Shown piece by piece: positions 33,401 through 45,948 of a DNA stretch of 64,000 bases (positions within the stretch are counted from its first letter, which is position 1; each line of letters begins with the position of its first letter). Position numbers and translations under genes: made by a program. The notes below the pieces were generated by a model that was not told the DNA's origin, did not search any database, and was given only the letters and a program-made list of their open reading frames with translations. This DNA comes from Tribonema minus (taxonomy: Eukaryota; Sar; Xanthophyceae; Tribonematales; Tribonemataceae): assembly GCA_017506865.1 (NCBI GenBank), contig JAFCMP010000001.1, positions 1,116,001-1,180,000 of the forward strand. The letters run 5' to 3'.

Positions 33401-34077
33401 CATGCGCGCCCCGCGGAGGCAGGCGCGGCAGCACCGCGACGCCGCCCGCGCACGCGCTGAGCCGGCTGCGCAGCGCCGATGCCATCGCCATGGTCACGTT
33501 GCTGAGCGAGATGCGCTCGGGCGGCAGCCGGTGCGGCTCCCCCGCCCCCGGGTCCCCCGCCCCCGGGTCTCCGGTAGTGCCGGGCGCCGCCGGCGCCGCT
33601 GCTGCTGCCGCTGCCGCTACCGCTGCCGGTGCACAGGGGGAACCACAGCTGCTGGCGCCTGCCGCCAGCGGCAGTGCAGCAGCTGCTGCCATGGAGGACG
33701 CGCTGCCGCCGCTGAGCATCTGTGATGGCGGCGGCGGCGGCGGCAGCGGCTGCGGCGGCGGCGGCACGCCGCAGGCACGGCTGCTGGCGCGCTGGCACGC
33801 TGCCGCGCCATCGCCGCTGCTGACGGAGCTGATGAATGACGGCGGCGTGCCCATGACCATATCTCTGGGCAGCGGCGGCGGCGGCGGCGGCATCGGCGGC
33901 AGCAGCGCTGGCGCCCTCCACTCGATGAGTCACGCGTTCGCACGCGATGCCGCGCCGCACTCGGAGCCGCACGGCGGCGGCGGAGGCGTGGGGGCTCTGC
34001 AGCAGAGCGGCAGCGGCGGGGGGCGGGAGATGGGGGACGAACTGCTGGCGGCGGGGGGCAGCCCGGTGGCGGGATAG
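30418..34077 (+). CDS. two-repeat MYB transcription factor, 3 exons
   Basis: Exons 30418-30699, 31417-31491 and 32449-34077 join in phase 0 to 661 residues. Repeat one (residues about 48-100) has [10 protein letters not shown]71 and IWERWHNHL. Repeat two (about 106-150) has [29 protein letters not shown] and W147, which is the classic second/third MYB repeat with the [11 protein letters not shown] recognition helix. Such proteins bind DNA in the nucleus. Residues from about 160 on are low complexity (poly-Gly, poly-Ala, Ser) with scattered ordered patches such as LLSEMRSGG and LLTELMNDG. The start is the first ATG ahead of the domain. Donors are GTCAGT and GTGATG; the exon 2 acceptor follows a poly-C run. 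Intron 2 carries an inverted-repeat element and an rRNA fragment. Opposite-strand frames over exon 3 are shadows of GC-rich repeats. Confidence 0.88.
31358..31383 (+). repeat. poly-C tract before MYB exon 2
   Basis: A run of about 25 C bases lies 33 nt before the acceptor at 31416, consistent with a pyrimidine tract made of a single base. Confidence 0.75.
31655..32014. mobile_element. MITE-like element with ~50-bp terminal inverted repeats
   Basis: The left end (31663-31713, containing GATGAAAGTGGGTGACGTTT and TTCGCCCTCC) is repeated inverted at the right end (31957-32007, GAACGAAAAACGTCACCCAC and TTTCATCTCTCT) with only a few mismatches. GCGCCA/GGCGCC-like bases continue inward. T/A-rich ATTATTA and TTTATTA flank both sides. 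The element is about 345 bp, has no coding capacity and sits inside MYB intron 2, as expected of a non-autonomous DNA transposon. A target-site duplication is not clear. Confidence 0.8.
32309..32383 (+). rRNA. small-subunit rRNA fragment inside MYB intron 2
   Basis: GCATGGCTGTCGTCAGCTCG, a variant GTGTCATGAGACGTCGGGTT and CCCGCAACGAGCGCAACCCT reproduce the universally conserved 16S segment around E. coli positions 1050-1110. About 75 bp are recognisable. The preceding GAACGCTGCGGCGGGCGTGC (near 32270) loosely resembles the 5' start of 16S rRNA, which would make the insert rearranged. It is bacterial-type SSU, not nuclear 18S, so it is probably an organelle-derived insertion (mitochondrial more likely than plastid, given the substitutions) and not a functional gene. 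Confidence 0.85.
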
Positions 34078-35466
34078 AAGTACTGCGAAAGAGAAGCACT
34101 TGAGCGCGTGCATGTGGTTGCGGGCGGTGCCGGTATTTGTGCGCGGTGCGGCAGTGAGCAAGCGATCTTAGATGCAGTGGTGCTGACGGCGGGGGGCGGC
34201 GACGCGGCAAACTTCAATGGAGCAAGCTTCAAGTTCAACACGGCGAGCGCTCACGTCAGGTTTGGCTGCGCTGGCCGGTCAAGTGCGGCGTGGGACACCG
34301 GGGCGAGCGGCGCATGCCACACCAATATCTGTTCTGCATGAGGGGGCGGGGGGGGGGATATGCTGGCCCCTTATTTATTGCTGTACTGCTCCAGGTAGAT
34401 CCCTGCTGAGCCGCGGATGCATATACGAAGCGTATTGTGCTCTACGGGGCAGCACCTCTATGTATGAATGCATGTTGATAATATATGCTATAAACGTCTC
34501 TCATCGCCTGCGCCCTTGGATCCAGACCAACTCCCAACATGCTTGTTCTGCACCGCCTCTGATTGTAGTTTCGTGATTCTGCGCTGACAATAACTTGCGT
34601 ACCACTCTGGCAGAATCTAAATGTACCTTGTGACACTTGCACTGAAGCTTGCTGCCACACTCTACATGCACGACCCCTTCAAACGCGCACCGACGCGAAC
34701 ACTCAGTTTGATGGGCCATGGACGACATGGGCCTGCTGCGTGCAGACGGGCATGGAGGCTTGGTCGCATATGTCCCCTGGGACCCCCCCTCTACATATGC
34801 CCCCAATGGCCTTTAGAAGGGGGGGAAGGGGAAGGGCCCTGGGGGCAAGGTCGCATACCGCTCTAGGTCAACTGCAGTTAGCAAGTGCACGCTGCAAGCA
34901 TGCTGGGCTGCGGATGCTTCTGGTTTCATGACCCCCGGAGGAGTTCCAAAATCGCAACCTGCCACATTGTCTCTGTGCTGAAAGCCATACCAAGATGAGT
35001 AGTGCAAACAGTTTTCCAGAAAAGCCCTTCTGCTTGCGAGCTTTCCAATCTGCACGCAGTCAGCTGTTTGCCTTGACAAAAGCTACTGATGCTCGCAAGT
35101 GCTCTAGCAGCACCGGGCACCACACGTGGCGAGCGGTCCGATCCGTAGCATTGCTCAGATGCAGTATTTTGATGAAGTGTCTAAATAAGCGCAATCATCA
35201 TTTGTGAATAAAAACATGGCAAGGCTGCCACACACGTGACGCCACCATCTCAGAAGCATGCCATGCAAGTAGCTCATCTGCGTGGTCGCATGGCCACAAT
35301 TAAGCAGGCCGCGTCGTCCACAGCATGCTGGATGCGAGTGCACGCGACAAAAGCATCTCAAGGGGGATCACGCCATGTGTACATGCGAGCCGCAGCAACG
35401 CCGCCGCCGCTTCCATTTACGCCTATGCACAGTTGACTGCTACTGTAGCGCACTATTAGTGCGCTA
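34078..35466. other. spacer between convergent MYB and CEP295-like 3' ends
   Basis: No gene is supported. The region receives the 3' ends of two convergent genes. It contains an AACTTCAATGG / GCTTCAAGTTCAAC cluster near 34209-34240 and short G-runs near 34343 and 34820. Frames up to 119 codons lack domains. Confidence 0.4.
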
Positions 35467-38400
35467 TTAGCGCCCGCGCTCGCTGCGGTGCCGCCGCTTC
35501 TCGTCCGCGCGCGTCGCGCGCAGCCGCTCGATGCGCGCCGCCTCCGCCGCCGCGCGCGCGCGCGCCGCCGCCGCGACCTCCGGCAGCGCGTTGTACGTGC
35601 GCGCCGAGCGCGCCATGGCCTCCCTGAGTGGCACCCGCTCCCTCTCCCCTATCCCTATTCGGGGCCTCATAGGGCCCCCCGTGGGGCTCCCCGCGCCCCC
35701 GCCCGGAGGACTCGCAGCAGCAGCGCTCAGCTGCAGGCCTGCGTCAGCAGCAGTGGGGCTGGCGGCAGCGGCAGCGGCGGCGGCGGCGCGCGCGGCGCGA
35801 CGCTGCTCGCGCTCCGCGCGCCGCCGCGCCACGGCGGCCTCGCGCTCGCGGCTGTTGGCGATGAAGGCGGCGGCGCGCGCGGTGAAGTGCGCCGCCAGCG
35901 TCTCGCCGCCCGCCTGCGCCGCAGCCGCCGCCGCTGCGCCCTCCCCCTCCGCCGCCGCCGCAGCCGCCGCCATCTCCTGTCCTGAGCCGTCGTCGCTCTC
36001 CGCAAATGCATTGAGCGTCAGCGGCGACGCGGTCTCCGCTAGCGCTGCGACGTCCCACCCCACGGAGACACCGGCGCGGGGGCTGAGGTGCGGCGATCGC
36101 AGCGGCGCCATGAGCGAGTCCGCGCTGCGGTCCGAGGGCAGCAGGCTGTCGCCGGAGATGGAGCTCAGCGCGCTCGCCATCGCCGCAGCGCGCACGGCAG
36201 CGGCGGCAGCCGGCCGAGGGCTGCGCGCACGACGGGGCGAGGGGGCTCCCGCGCTGCTGCCGCCGTCGCCCAGGCTGTCTCTGCTGCTCGGCAGACTGAT
36301 GTCGCGTGGGGAGGCGCCGTATGACACCTGCGCGGCGCGCGATGAGCTTGTGTAGGTGTCGTCGCCGCTGTGCCGCCGCAGCTCAACGCTGCCGCCCCCG
36401 CCGCCGCTGCTGCTGCCGCCGTCGCTGCTGCTGCCCGAGGCGGCGTGCGCGCTGTGCGACCTGTAACTGAACCGGCCGTCGTCGCCGACAGGGGCAGCAG
36501 GCACTTCCAAACCGTATGAGTGGTAAACGTCCGGTGCGCTGCCGCTGCGGGACTGCGATGCGCTGCTGCTGCCGCCGCTGGGCGTGTGCTCAGCAGCGTA
36601 CGAGAGCGCACCGCTCGCGCCGCCGCCGCCGCTGCTGCCGCCGGCCCCCGCGCCGCCGCTGCCGCTGCCGCCAGGCGACGTGTGCCTGAGGCTGGCAAAC
36701 AGCGAAGAAGCCTCCTCTTGGTACTGCGAAAGCGTTGAATTGTCGAGGTCGGACGCCGCAGCCGCGGCGGCGGCCGAGAGCGCGGCAGCGGCGCCAGCGG
36801 GCAAGGCAGTGCTCGTGCTGAGCGACAGCGTGGACGGCGACTCGCGCAGCTGCTGCTGCTGCCCGAGCTCCGAGCGCAGCGGCGACAGCGAGGAGGCGGA
36901 CGACGGCGTGTACTCGCCGCTGCCGGTGCTGCCGCCTCCGGCTGCGCTGCCGCCGCCGCCGCTGTTGCCGCGGCGCGCAGCAGCGAGCGGAGGCGGAGAC
37001 CTCGTGCTAGGGCTAGGGGCGGGCGGGTGCTGCGCGCACGCGTCGAAACTGCGCTCCGGGCTGCTGCTGGACCCCAGCAGCGCTGCCGTTAAGCTCAGCG
37101 TCCCAGTGCTCAGCATGCCGGCGCCAGGCCGCGGCGACGGCGGCGGCGGCGACAGCGACCCCGAAGAAAATGATGCCAGGGAGCCCAGCGGCGAGTCGGG
37201 CTGAGGCAGCGGCGCGGCGGCGGCGGCGCCGCCCGCGACGGCGCTGCGGATGGACGCGCTGCCGCCGTGCGCGGGGAAGCGCTCGGGCGGCGACGCGATG
37301 CTGCCACCGCCGCTGGCGCCGCTGCCAACGCTGCTGCTGCTGCTGAATCGAGCGGCATCGCCGTCGCCGCCAGCGCCTGTCGGGCCGCCCCGCAGTGAGT
37401 AGTGATGTTGGGGGGATCCAGGGCTGGCACTGCCGGCGCTGACGTATGAGGCGCCGCTGCCGCTGCCGCTGCCGTGAATGGCGTCGCGGGATGGCAGCAG
37501 TGCCGCACTGGCTGCCGCGCCGCCGCCGCTGCCAGCACCGCCTCCAGCGCTGCTGCCGCTGTGAAGGGATGTGTCAGTGCCCAGTGACGTACGTGCATCA
37601 GGCTGGACGGCGCCATCATCGTAACTGAGCGGCGAGGATGCTGCTGCTGCTGCTGCTGCCGCCGCCGCCGCAGCATCGCGACCTGCCCGCTCAGGCGCCC
37701 CGTGCCCGCTGCTGCTGCCGCCGGCTGGAGCGGCAGCGCCGCCGGCAGCAGCGTCGCGCACAGCGTCTGACACGGCCCCAAATGAGTCCAGTGGCGAACC
37801 TGCGCTTGCTGGTCCCCATGCACCAGGCGCTGCGTACCCAGCAACATATCCCAAGTCTGGCAACGAGATGAGAGGCGCATTTTGGCGTGCGCGTGCACTT
37901 GCTGAGGCATGTGACGAGGACAGGAGCGAGTCTGAGTCACCGGCGCCGCGCGCCGCCAGCGCAGAATCACGCGGCAGCTCGTCCTCAGCGCCGCCGCTGC
38001 TGCCGCCGCTGCTGATGCTGCTCGCCGAGCGCGCTCGCGGCGCTTCTGCGCCAAACCGCTGCGCATCCCACGCCTTTGCTGCCGCGGCGCCGCCGCCGCC
38101 GCCGCTTCCACCGTCGCTGTAGGCGGAGCCGCCGCTGCTGTAGCGGGAGCGCGCGGCGCTGCCGCCCAGCGACCGCTGCGCCTGCGCCAGATACCTGTCC
38201 AGGGACCGCAGTCCGCCGCCACTGCCGCGGCCGCTGGCGGCAGCGCTCAACGTTGTGAACCCGCTCGCGTCGCTGCTGTCGCTGCTGCTGTCATCGCCGC
38301 CACGCCCGCGCGCAGGCGGTGCGCGCTGCGGCGACAGGGCGCCGGCCTGCGGCGGCGACGGCAGCGCTGCGGGCGCGCCGCCGTGCGCCGCCGCCGGCGC

Positions 38401-39492
38401 CGCCGCTGCTGGCCCGCGCTGCCGCCACATCGCAGACGCTGCTGCTGGTGCCGCGCCGCCGCCGCTGCTGTCCAGCGGCGGCGCCTCCAGGCTGCGCATG
38501 ATGTCATCGAGGCGCGCCTCATACCTCGAGGCAAAGTCGCCATCGTCATTGTCGTTGCCGCCACTGCTGATGGCATCACCATTTTCGCTGCCGCCGCCGC
38601 CGCCGGCACGGCCGCTGCTGCCGCCCGTCCGCAGAGGCGCATCGAGGCTGCGCATGAGATCGTCAAGGCGCGACGCATCAGCGTCGTCGCTGCTGCTGCT
38701 GCCGCTGCCGCCGCCACGAGCGGCGCCGCCGCGGCCGGCGCCCTTGAAGCGCCGCAGCTCGCTGAGGAACGTGGCGTACGACGCCGCGGAGGAGGCGACG
38801 CGCGAGGCCTCACTGCCTGCGGCGGCGCAGCGCAGGCGTGGACAGAGTGCACAGGATGGGTTTACCACGATTGCGCCATGCACACCCGCAGCATGCACGA
38901 CGAGAGGGCGTGACCCTTGCCCTAACCTTTTAAGTTAACAAGCTTTCAAGTTAAAACTTACCCGAAACCCACCCCCCCTGAGCATGCATGAAGGGAGGGG
39001 AGGGGGGGCACGCCACTGTGGTAGGACCGCCACCGCATGCGGACGCATTGTAACCCTGCGTAAGCGTGACACGCGGTGTAGCCCCCGTTTTCTCCGCCCT
39101 TGCATGCATGATGCGATGACCTTTAATGCGCGCTTCAACTCCATTCAGCAGCAAGCCCCGCCCTGAGCGTCACAGCCTGGGGCAGGACATTATGACAGGC
39201 CTCGCTGTGCTTGCGCGCTGCGCAACTTGTCAACCGCGTTGCGCTCCCGCACTCACCCTCGTCCGCCATCGCCGCGGCCACATCGCCCGCGGGCGTGACG
39301 CCGCTCTCCTCGTCGGACGCAGCGCTGCCTGCGCCGCTGCCGCCGCCGCTGCTGACGCGGCCGCTGCTGCCGCCGAACGCCGTCGCCGCCGCCGCCCTCT
39401 GAACCCTGAGCGCTGCACCTGCATCCACGTCCCCGTGCTCGCTGCCACCGCTGCCGCTGCCGCCGCTGCTACTGCCGTACGCGCTGCGCGGC

Positions 39493-39523
<31 letters not shown>

Positions 39524-42500
39524 CGCGCCCGCGCGCCGCTGCCGCCAGCGCGCCGAGGGCCTCGCGCTCTGCGCCGCGGCCCGCAAGGTGTGCGGCTTCG
39601 CGCGCCAGTGCGTCATCGTCCCACGTGCTGATGCTTGTGGCAGTGCTTACCAGGCCGCTGCCGCCGCTGCAATCGTCGTCCGAGGGCGCCTCCAGCAGGC
39701 CTATTTTTTTGAAAGGGGGGGAAGAGGGTGTGTGGAAACAGCAGCCTCCTCAAGGTTTCGTTGTCTGCGGCGGAATGCGTGTGTCGACGTGAAGGCAGAG
39801 TGTACGAGCGCTGTGAACAGTGCACTTGCTGTGCAATAATGACCGTGCGGCGCGACGCTGACGATGCGCCGCTGCTGCGCACGGGCACACCTGCACGCGC
39901 GCCGGCCGCGCTGCATTAGCCACAACTTCATCTCAGTATTATACAAACACCTCACCTGCCAGCCTGCCCGCAGAGCCGACGCCGCTGGCGTGCCACGCGC
40001 GTGACCCCAACGACGACGACGACGCCAGAGACGAGGAGGCGGCGGACGCGCTGCCGCCGCCGCGCGCCGCGCCGCCGCCGCCGGCAGCAGCGTCGCGCGC
40101 GGACGCGCCCGTGCGCGCGCGCGTGTACAGCTCAAAGGGCGTCAGCGGCGGCGACGCGCCGGAGGAAACTTCAACTTCAAGTCTGCCTGCCCGTGGGGGG
40201 GTCGCGGGCCGCCCCCCCCCGCCTTCACGCGCCGCCCAGTCGAACAGGTCCGACGACTTCGCCACCGCCGCGGCTGCCGCCGCAGCTGGCGCCCTGCCGC
40301 TGCTGCCGCCGCCGCCGCCGCTGCCGCCGCTGCGTACGCGCGACGCATCGAGCCGCGCCAAGTACTCATCTAGGCCGTCCACGCCCAACAGCCCACCGCT
40401 GCCGGCGGCGGCGGCGGCAGCGGAGTCCCACGAGCTGAGTGGGGAGCTGGCACCGCTGCTGCCGACTGCCGTTGAGCGTTGCTGCTGCTGCTGCGCATCT
40501 GACGGGGAGCGCAGCCACGGCCGCAGCGCGGCGCTCGCCAGGCTGCCGCCGTACTCGCTGCCGCTGGCGCTGCTGGACGCGCGCTGTGGTGGCAGCGGCG
40601 ACACCGCCGCTGCCGCCGCCGCGGCACGCTGCGGCGACGCCGTCGGCGCCGGCGCACTGAGGCTGGGGCCCCCCGACAGGAGGCTCGACTCGTCGCCGCT
40701 CGACAGCAGGTCGTCCAGTGCCTGCGCTGCGTCCGCGCCGCCGCTGCCTCCAGCGCCGGCGCCGCCGCCGGTGTAGCGCGCGACGCGGCGCGCGCGGCGG
40801 GCGGCGCGACGCGCGGCGTCGGCGCTCGACGAGCGGTACGAGCTGCTCGCGGACGTGGACGAACGCGCCGAGCTGTCGAGGCCGGGGTAGCGTGTCAGCG
40901 CGCTGCGCGGCGCGCTCGTGTCGGTCGTCGCGAGCGAGCCGCCCGCGCGCGCCGCCGCTGCCGCCGCCGCCGCGCCGCCGCCGCGCACGCCCGCCAGCGA
41001 CACCCAGTCCACGCTGCTGCCCGCGGAGGAGGGGGTGCGCAGCGAGCCGCTGCTGCTGCTGCCGCCGCCGCCGCGGCGGCGGCGTTCAGCGCGCGGTGCC
41101 GCCGCGGCACCGAGCAGCAGCTCCGACCAGTCATCGCTGCCGGCGTCGCTGCCGTCGCCAGCATCGCTCAGCGAACGCAGCGACGACGGCTCGGCGCGGC
41201 GCCGCTGCTGTTGCCGCCGCTGTTGCTCAAGCGCTTCCGCGTCCGCGCTGCCACTGTCGGCGTCACTGTCGCCAGATGACTGCAGCGAGCTCGCTGCGGC
41301 TCGCTGCTGCTGCTGCTTCCTCGGAGCACTGCTGTATGCTGTTGCACTGCCATCCTCGGAGGGCGCGCCATGCCGCCGCAGCAGATTCCGCAGCTCCTTG
41401 TCAAGATCGGGCAGCGACGCTTCGCTGGCGTCTACGCTCGGCAGCACTGCGCTGCTGCCGCTGTCGCCAACTTCGCTGTCAAAGGAGGCATCCGTTTCTG
41501 ATGAAGCGGCGCTGCCGCCATCAGCAGTGACCGCAGCTGCACGCTGTGGACCTGGCGCAGCGGCAGCATGCTGCTGGCGGTGCACGCTGCGAGCATGCGC
41601 CGCCGCGGCTGCGTCGGCTGCCGCCGCTGCTGCTGCCGCGTCATCTGCCGCTGGAGAAGGGCCGTCAGCACGGGCTGCCTCCGATGCGCCAAGCGAGCGG
41701 TCAGCGCGGCTAGCGGTCTCAGCGATGCTGGCAGCAGCGCCTGCAGCAGGCCGAGCCGAGACTGGTGCCGTGCGTGCCGCGTGCGCGCCCTGCTGCTTGC
41801 GACGCTCCTGGCGCGATGCGCGGGCGGCCGGCTGCTGCTGCGGCGCGGCAGCGGGCGCCCTCGTGCTCTGAGAGCGCTGAGGCTGCTGCCGCTGCGGCTG
41901 CTGCTGCTGCAGCTGCCGCAGCTCGGCAGCAGCCGCCGCTCTCTCCCTCGCAGTCGGCGCGTTCGCGGCCGTGGCTCTGAGGGCTGCTGCGCTGCGCTCT
42001 GCTGCCGCCGCTGCCGCGCCGCGCGGCGCTGCCGCAGCGCCCTGCCGCGCCTGCGCGCCCCGTGCCGCCGCTGCTGCGCCCTCCTCGACATCTGCGCTCT
42101 CCACCTCATCTGCCCCTTGTGATGGCTTGCCCCTGGCAGCGGCATCGAAGTAGCCCGCTGCAGTGCCACCCCGCGAAGCAGCTCTGGGTCCGCTGCCGCC
42201 GTCTGCCACCGCCGCCACCGCTGCCGCCGCAGCAGGCGCCTCTGCTGCGTCCGGCGCCGCTGCGGCAGCTTCAGGGGATGGCGAGCGCGCCGCCGCCGTC
42301 ATGCGCCAGCCGGCGGCGCCGACCGTAAACACGCGCGTCGCGCCGGCGTCGCCGTCGAGCGCGACCGCTGCCGCAGGCTCCGCCGCAGCGCCGGCGGCAG
42401 CAGCGTCGGGCGGGGACTGCGTGCCTTCCGGCCACGGCATGGTGGCGTGCGCGGCCGCCTGCGGCGCCGCTGCTGCAGCTGCTGCGCCGCGCTGCGGAGC

Positions 42501-45500
42501 GTCGCCGCCGCTGCGCTGAGCGCCGGCGTTCTGGCGACGCGCGGCAGCGCCAGGGCGGACGGGCGCCGAGGGCGCGGCCTTGGCACCAGCGACGGCGCGG
42601 TGTCCGGCAGGTGCCTCCACGTCCGCGCGCTCTTGTGGAGCCGCCTGGTCAAGCGCTGCAGAGGCAGCGGCGGCGGGCGCTGCGTGGGCATCGGCGGACC
42701 GTGCGGCGGCAGCGCCGGCGCGTGCCGCGCTGCGCTGCGCCGCTGCCTCCACGCCTGCCGCAGCAGGGGTCGCTTCGGCAGCTGCTGCAGCGGCTCGGTG
42801 CGCAGCAGTGGGCCGTGCATCCGTCTGCCGTGCCGGCGGCGTTGTGGCAGCAGCGGCGGCGTCTTCCCGCTGAGCGGTAGCGGCCGCAGCGGCAGCAGCA
42901 GGCGACGACCCGTCACGCGCTGGCTCAGGCGCCGCCGCTGCCGCTGCACTCACCATTTCAGGCAGAGTGGCAGCCTCAGACACACCGCTTGTGCGCTGCG
43001 CTGCGTTGGCAGCGGCACCGGCAACAGCGCCGCCGCCGCCGCGCGGCCGCGCATCAAGCCATTGCGGCCCATCGGCTGCCGCTGCCTGTTCCGAGCCGCT
43101 GCCGCTGCCGCCGCCGCCGCCTGCTGCAGCGTCCACGGCGCTGCTGCCGCCGCCGCTGCCATGAATGCTTACGCGTGTGGCGGCAGCGCCGCTGCGGTCG
43201 TCGCGGGGAGGCAGCGGCACTGGCGGCGGCGGCGGCAGCTGCGCGCCGGTGGCGGAGGCCAGCAGCTGGCCGCGCAGCAGTCGCAGCTCTTCGGACATCG
43301 CGGGGGGGAATGGCAGGGCGCTGGCGGCAGCGCTCGCGGCAGGGGGTAATTGCAGGGGGGGGCGAGGGACTTGTTCGTCTTGAACTTGCGCGTCTGCACA
43401 CGGGCCAGCGGGGATGAACAGGGGGGTATCATGTGAAAGTTTTCATAGACAGGGGATGCGCAGGGGGGTGGGACGTGTGGAGCGGCAGAGGGGGCTTCAA
43501 GGCACGCAGCCAATGGTGGGCTGCTGGTAAGACGTGGTGCTCAGATAAGCTGGAATGCGGCTGCTACCCAGCAATGAACCCACGGAGTAGCAGGGTCATG
43601 TCGAGTGTTGAACACAGGACGAATTGTTGAGATGAGACCTGGTCGCAGGCAGACGGCGCTTCGCAACATGCTGAGGCACTCTTGCACCCCCAGACATGCG
43701 GCTCGTGGGTTCGCTCGAAGAAGGAGTCCGCGGCCGCATGCAAGTTGCAGTAGCCGTCTACTTCCGCACCTCAAGGGTGTGGCACGCCGCTCACGCAGCA
43801 CGTGCTGCGCCTTGCAGCCGTCTCACCAAACGCCCTTCGTGCCACTGCAATCTGCACTACCATGCAGCAGCAGCAGCAACGCTTCACGCAACAGCGGCGG
43901 CACACGAGCACTCACCGCCCTCGCCGAGCCCGTGGAACTCCAGAATGCACCGCTCAAACTCCGCCGTCGCGCGCTCCTGCGCCGCAGTCTGCAGCGCCGC
44001 CTGCGCGCGCTGCGCCGCCGCCATCGCCGCCAGCGACGTGCTGCCGCCGCTGCCGCCGCCGCCGCCGTCGCCGCGGCGCGCCGCCCGCTCCGACGCTGCC
44101 GCGTGCGCGAGCTGCGCCTCCGCGCGCACAGCCGTGCGCGCATCTTGCTCCCTGCGCAGCGCCTTCGCGCCGCGCGCCGCCGCCGCCGCTGCCGCCGCCG
44201 CCGCCCGCTGCGCGGCGTCCGCGCGCTGCGCCGCCAGGCGGCGCCGCTCGTGCGCCGCGGCGTCGAGCACTGCGGCTGCCGCGCCGCTGGTGCCGCCGTC
44301 GACGTCGTTGTCAGCATCGTGCGCGGCGCAATCTTCGCAGCCGCCGCTGCTGCCGCTGCTGCCGGAGGCGCTGCAGTCCTGCAGTGCTGCGGTGTTGAAG
44401 TGACGCACCACGGAAGTTCTCACGAATGCGGCGCCGCGGTCCTCCACACGCACCGCCATCTGTGGGACAGAGCTCATTGTTTCAAGAACCACATTGCCGC
44501 CGCGCTCAGCGGCGGCGGCCGCCGCTGCTGCTGTCCTCTCCGCATCCGCCGCAGCAGCTGCCGTGGCAGCGGCGGCGGCGGCGGCAGCGTGAGCGCGCTG
44601 CGCCGCCGCCTCCGCTGCGACGACCGCCTGGCGCTCCAGGGCCTCCGCGCGCGGCTGCAGGCGCTGCTGCCGCTGCTCCTGCACGCGCGCCAGCGACAAG
44701 CGGAAGCGCCGCTGCTGCTGCGCCGCGGCGGCGGCGGCGGCGCCGCGCTCCACGTCGCGCCGCTCGTACGCCGCCAGCGTCGCGCTGGCGTCCGCGAGCC
44801 TGTGCGTGCGGCCCATGCCAATCAGCTGCGTTTGGAGGGCGCTGTTGAGGGTGCTGAGCCGCGCGTGCTTGGCGGCGCGGAAGTCGGCGGCGCACGCCGC
44901 GAGCGCGCCGCGCCGCGACGCGCGCACGCGCGCCCTGTAGTCGTCGAGGCGCGACGCCGCGATGGCCTTGCTCTGCGCGCGCACCTGCGGCGGCGGCGGC
45001 GGCGGCGAGAGAGGACGCCTGGTGTGTGAGCATCGCTCAGCACTGCGGTCAGCGCTCTGTGCGTACAATCGTGCGGGGCGAGGTGGTTGGGGTGCTAGAC
45101 CACGTCAAGGTAGGCGGATGCGTGAGGCCTGTCAGCATGTACACTATAGGCTGTGGCAGTAACGCCAACGAGCACAGGACGTGAGGAGCGCTCGATAGCG
45201 TTCTGTGCAGTCATGCGGGCTGCGGGCTGTGCACCAAGCACATCATGTGTACTGAAGATTGTGCTGTGCAGCTGTGAGATGTGGAATAACTTGCCAATAA
45301 CATCAAAACATGGGACACCACAACGACGACTTGGAGGGCGCACTGGCCAGGCTCCGTCAAGTCGATGCAACTTCGGGTGGTTGGTTGGTGCCAAACCAAC
45401 ACCACATTGCGCACTTGAAGCAAGCAAAGTGTTCCCTGGGTATATTATACATGAGAGGCACACGAGATACCTCCAGGGGCATGCTATTGACCTTACCTGA

Positions 45501-45797
45501 ATCAGGTTGGCTTCGATCGCAGCCTCCGTCGAGGCATGCTCAGGCTACGGACCCAGACAGACATCGCAGTTAGGTCCACAAATGTCACGTCACCAGTGAG
45601 CATGCCGGTGCGATCGACGGAGCTACAGTTAAGGGTCTACGATGGACCGCGCAGCTCACCTGTTGCAGTCTCACTAGCCTGAGCTGCTTCTCCGCCTCTG
45701 CCCTCAGTCGCTGTTCCTCCCCTGAGCTCAGCTTCAAGTGCCTGCGGCTGAACTCACCACCGCCCAGGGCGGCCGCCTCTCCCTCGTAGGGCGGCAT
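35467..45797 (-). CDS. CEP295: CEP295/ALMS-family centriolar protein, 2,777 residues, 5 exons
   Basis: Exons 45797-45660, 44984-43916, 43288-39956, 39700-39257 and 38816-35467 join in phase. The N-terminus (SRRHLKLSSGEEQRLRAEAE, then LRLVRLQQVRAQ across the first junction) aligns with the start of CEP295, where KLRLSPNEE is followed by a charged helix. LNSALQTQLIGMGRTHRLAD and the VVLETMSSVP to VVRHFN stretch also fit. The last 145 residues form an ALMS motif: FIANSREREAAVARRRAERE, a linker, then SARTYNALPEV and a basic helix ending RRHRSERGR. CEP295 and its fly relative Ana1 load centriole components and allow centriole-to-centrosome conversion; ALMS motifs target centrioles. The middle is Ala/Ser/Gly/Gln-rich low complexity with recurring RLDDLMRSL, RLDDIMRSL and ALDDLLSS modules. 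Size matches human CEP295 (about 2,600). Orthology rests on the two termini. Confidence 0.8.
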
Positions 45798-45948
45798 ATT
45801 GCGGCAATCTTACGCCGTGTTCGAGCGCTCGACCGCCAGATAACGTGTGCTAGGCACCGCTGAAAGAAAGAAAGTGGCAGTTGGGGGGGGGGCGACTAAC
45901 TCAACTTCAAGTGTCGCATGAAGTAGTGGAGAGTTGTACGCGAGAAAC
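45798..45948. promoter_or_regulatory. shared divergent promoter region
   Basis: Only about 150 bp separate the starts of the CEP295-like and neuferricin genes. The gap includes a short G-run and AACTTCAAGTGTCGCATGA. An in-frame ATG at 45934 is an alternative start for neuferricin. Confidence 0.5.

Noticed and set aside
32769..33893. 374-codon minus-strand open frame
   Set aside because: Shadow of the low-complexity tail of the MYB gene (poly-Gly/Ala read as Pro/Ala).
40918..41871. 317-codon plus-strand Ala/Ser-rich frame
   Set aside because: Antisense shadow of CEP295-like exon 3.
43605..45029. 474-codon plus-strand open frame rich in Arg and Ala
   Set aside because: It is antisense to the CEP295-like exon 2; the minus frame has splice-consistent ends and family similarity, and GC-rich triplet runs keep several frames open.
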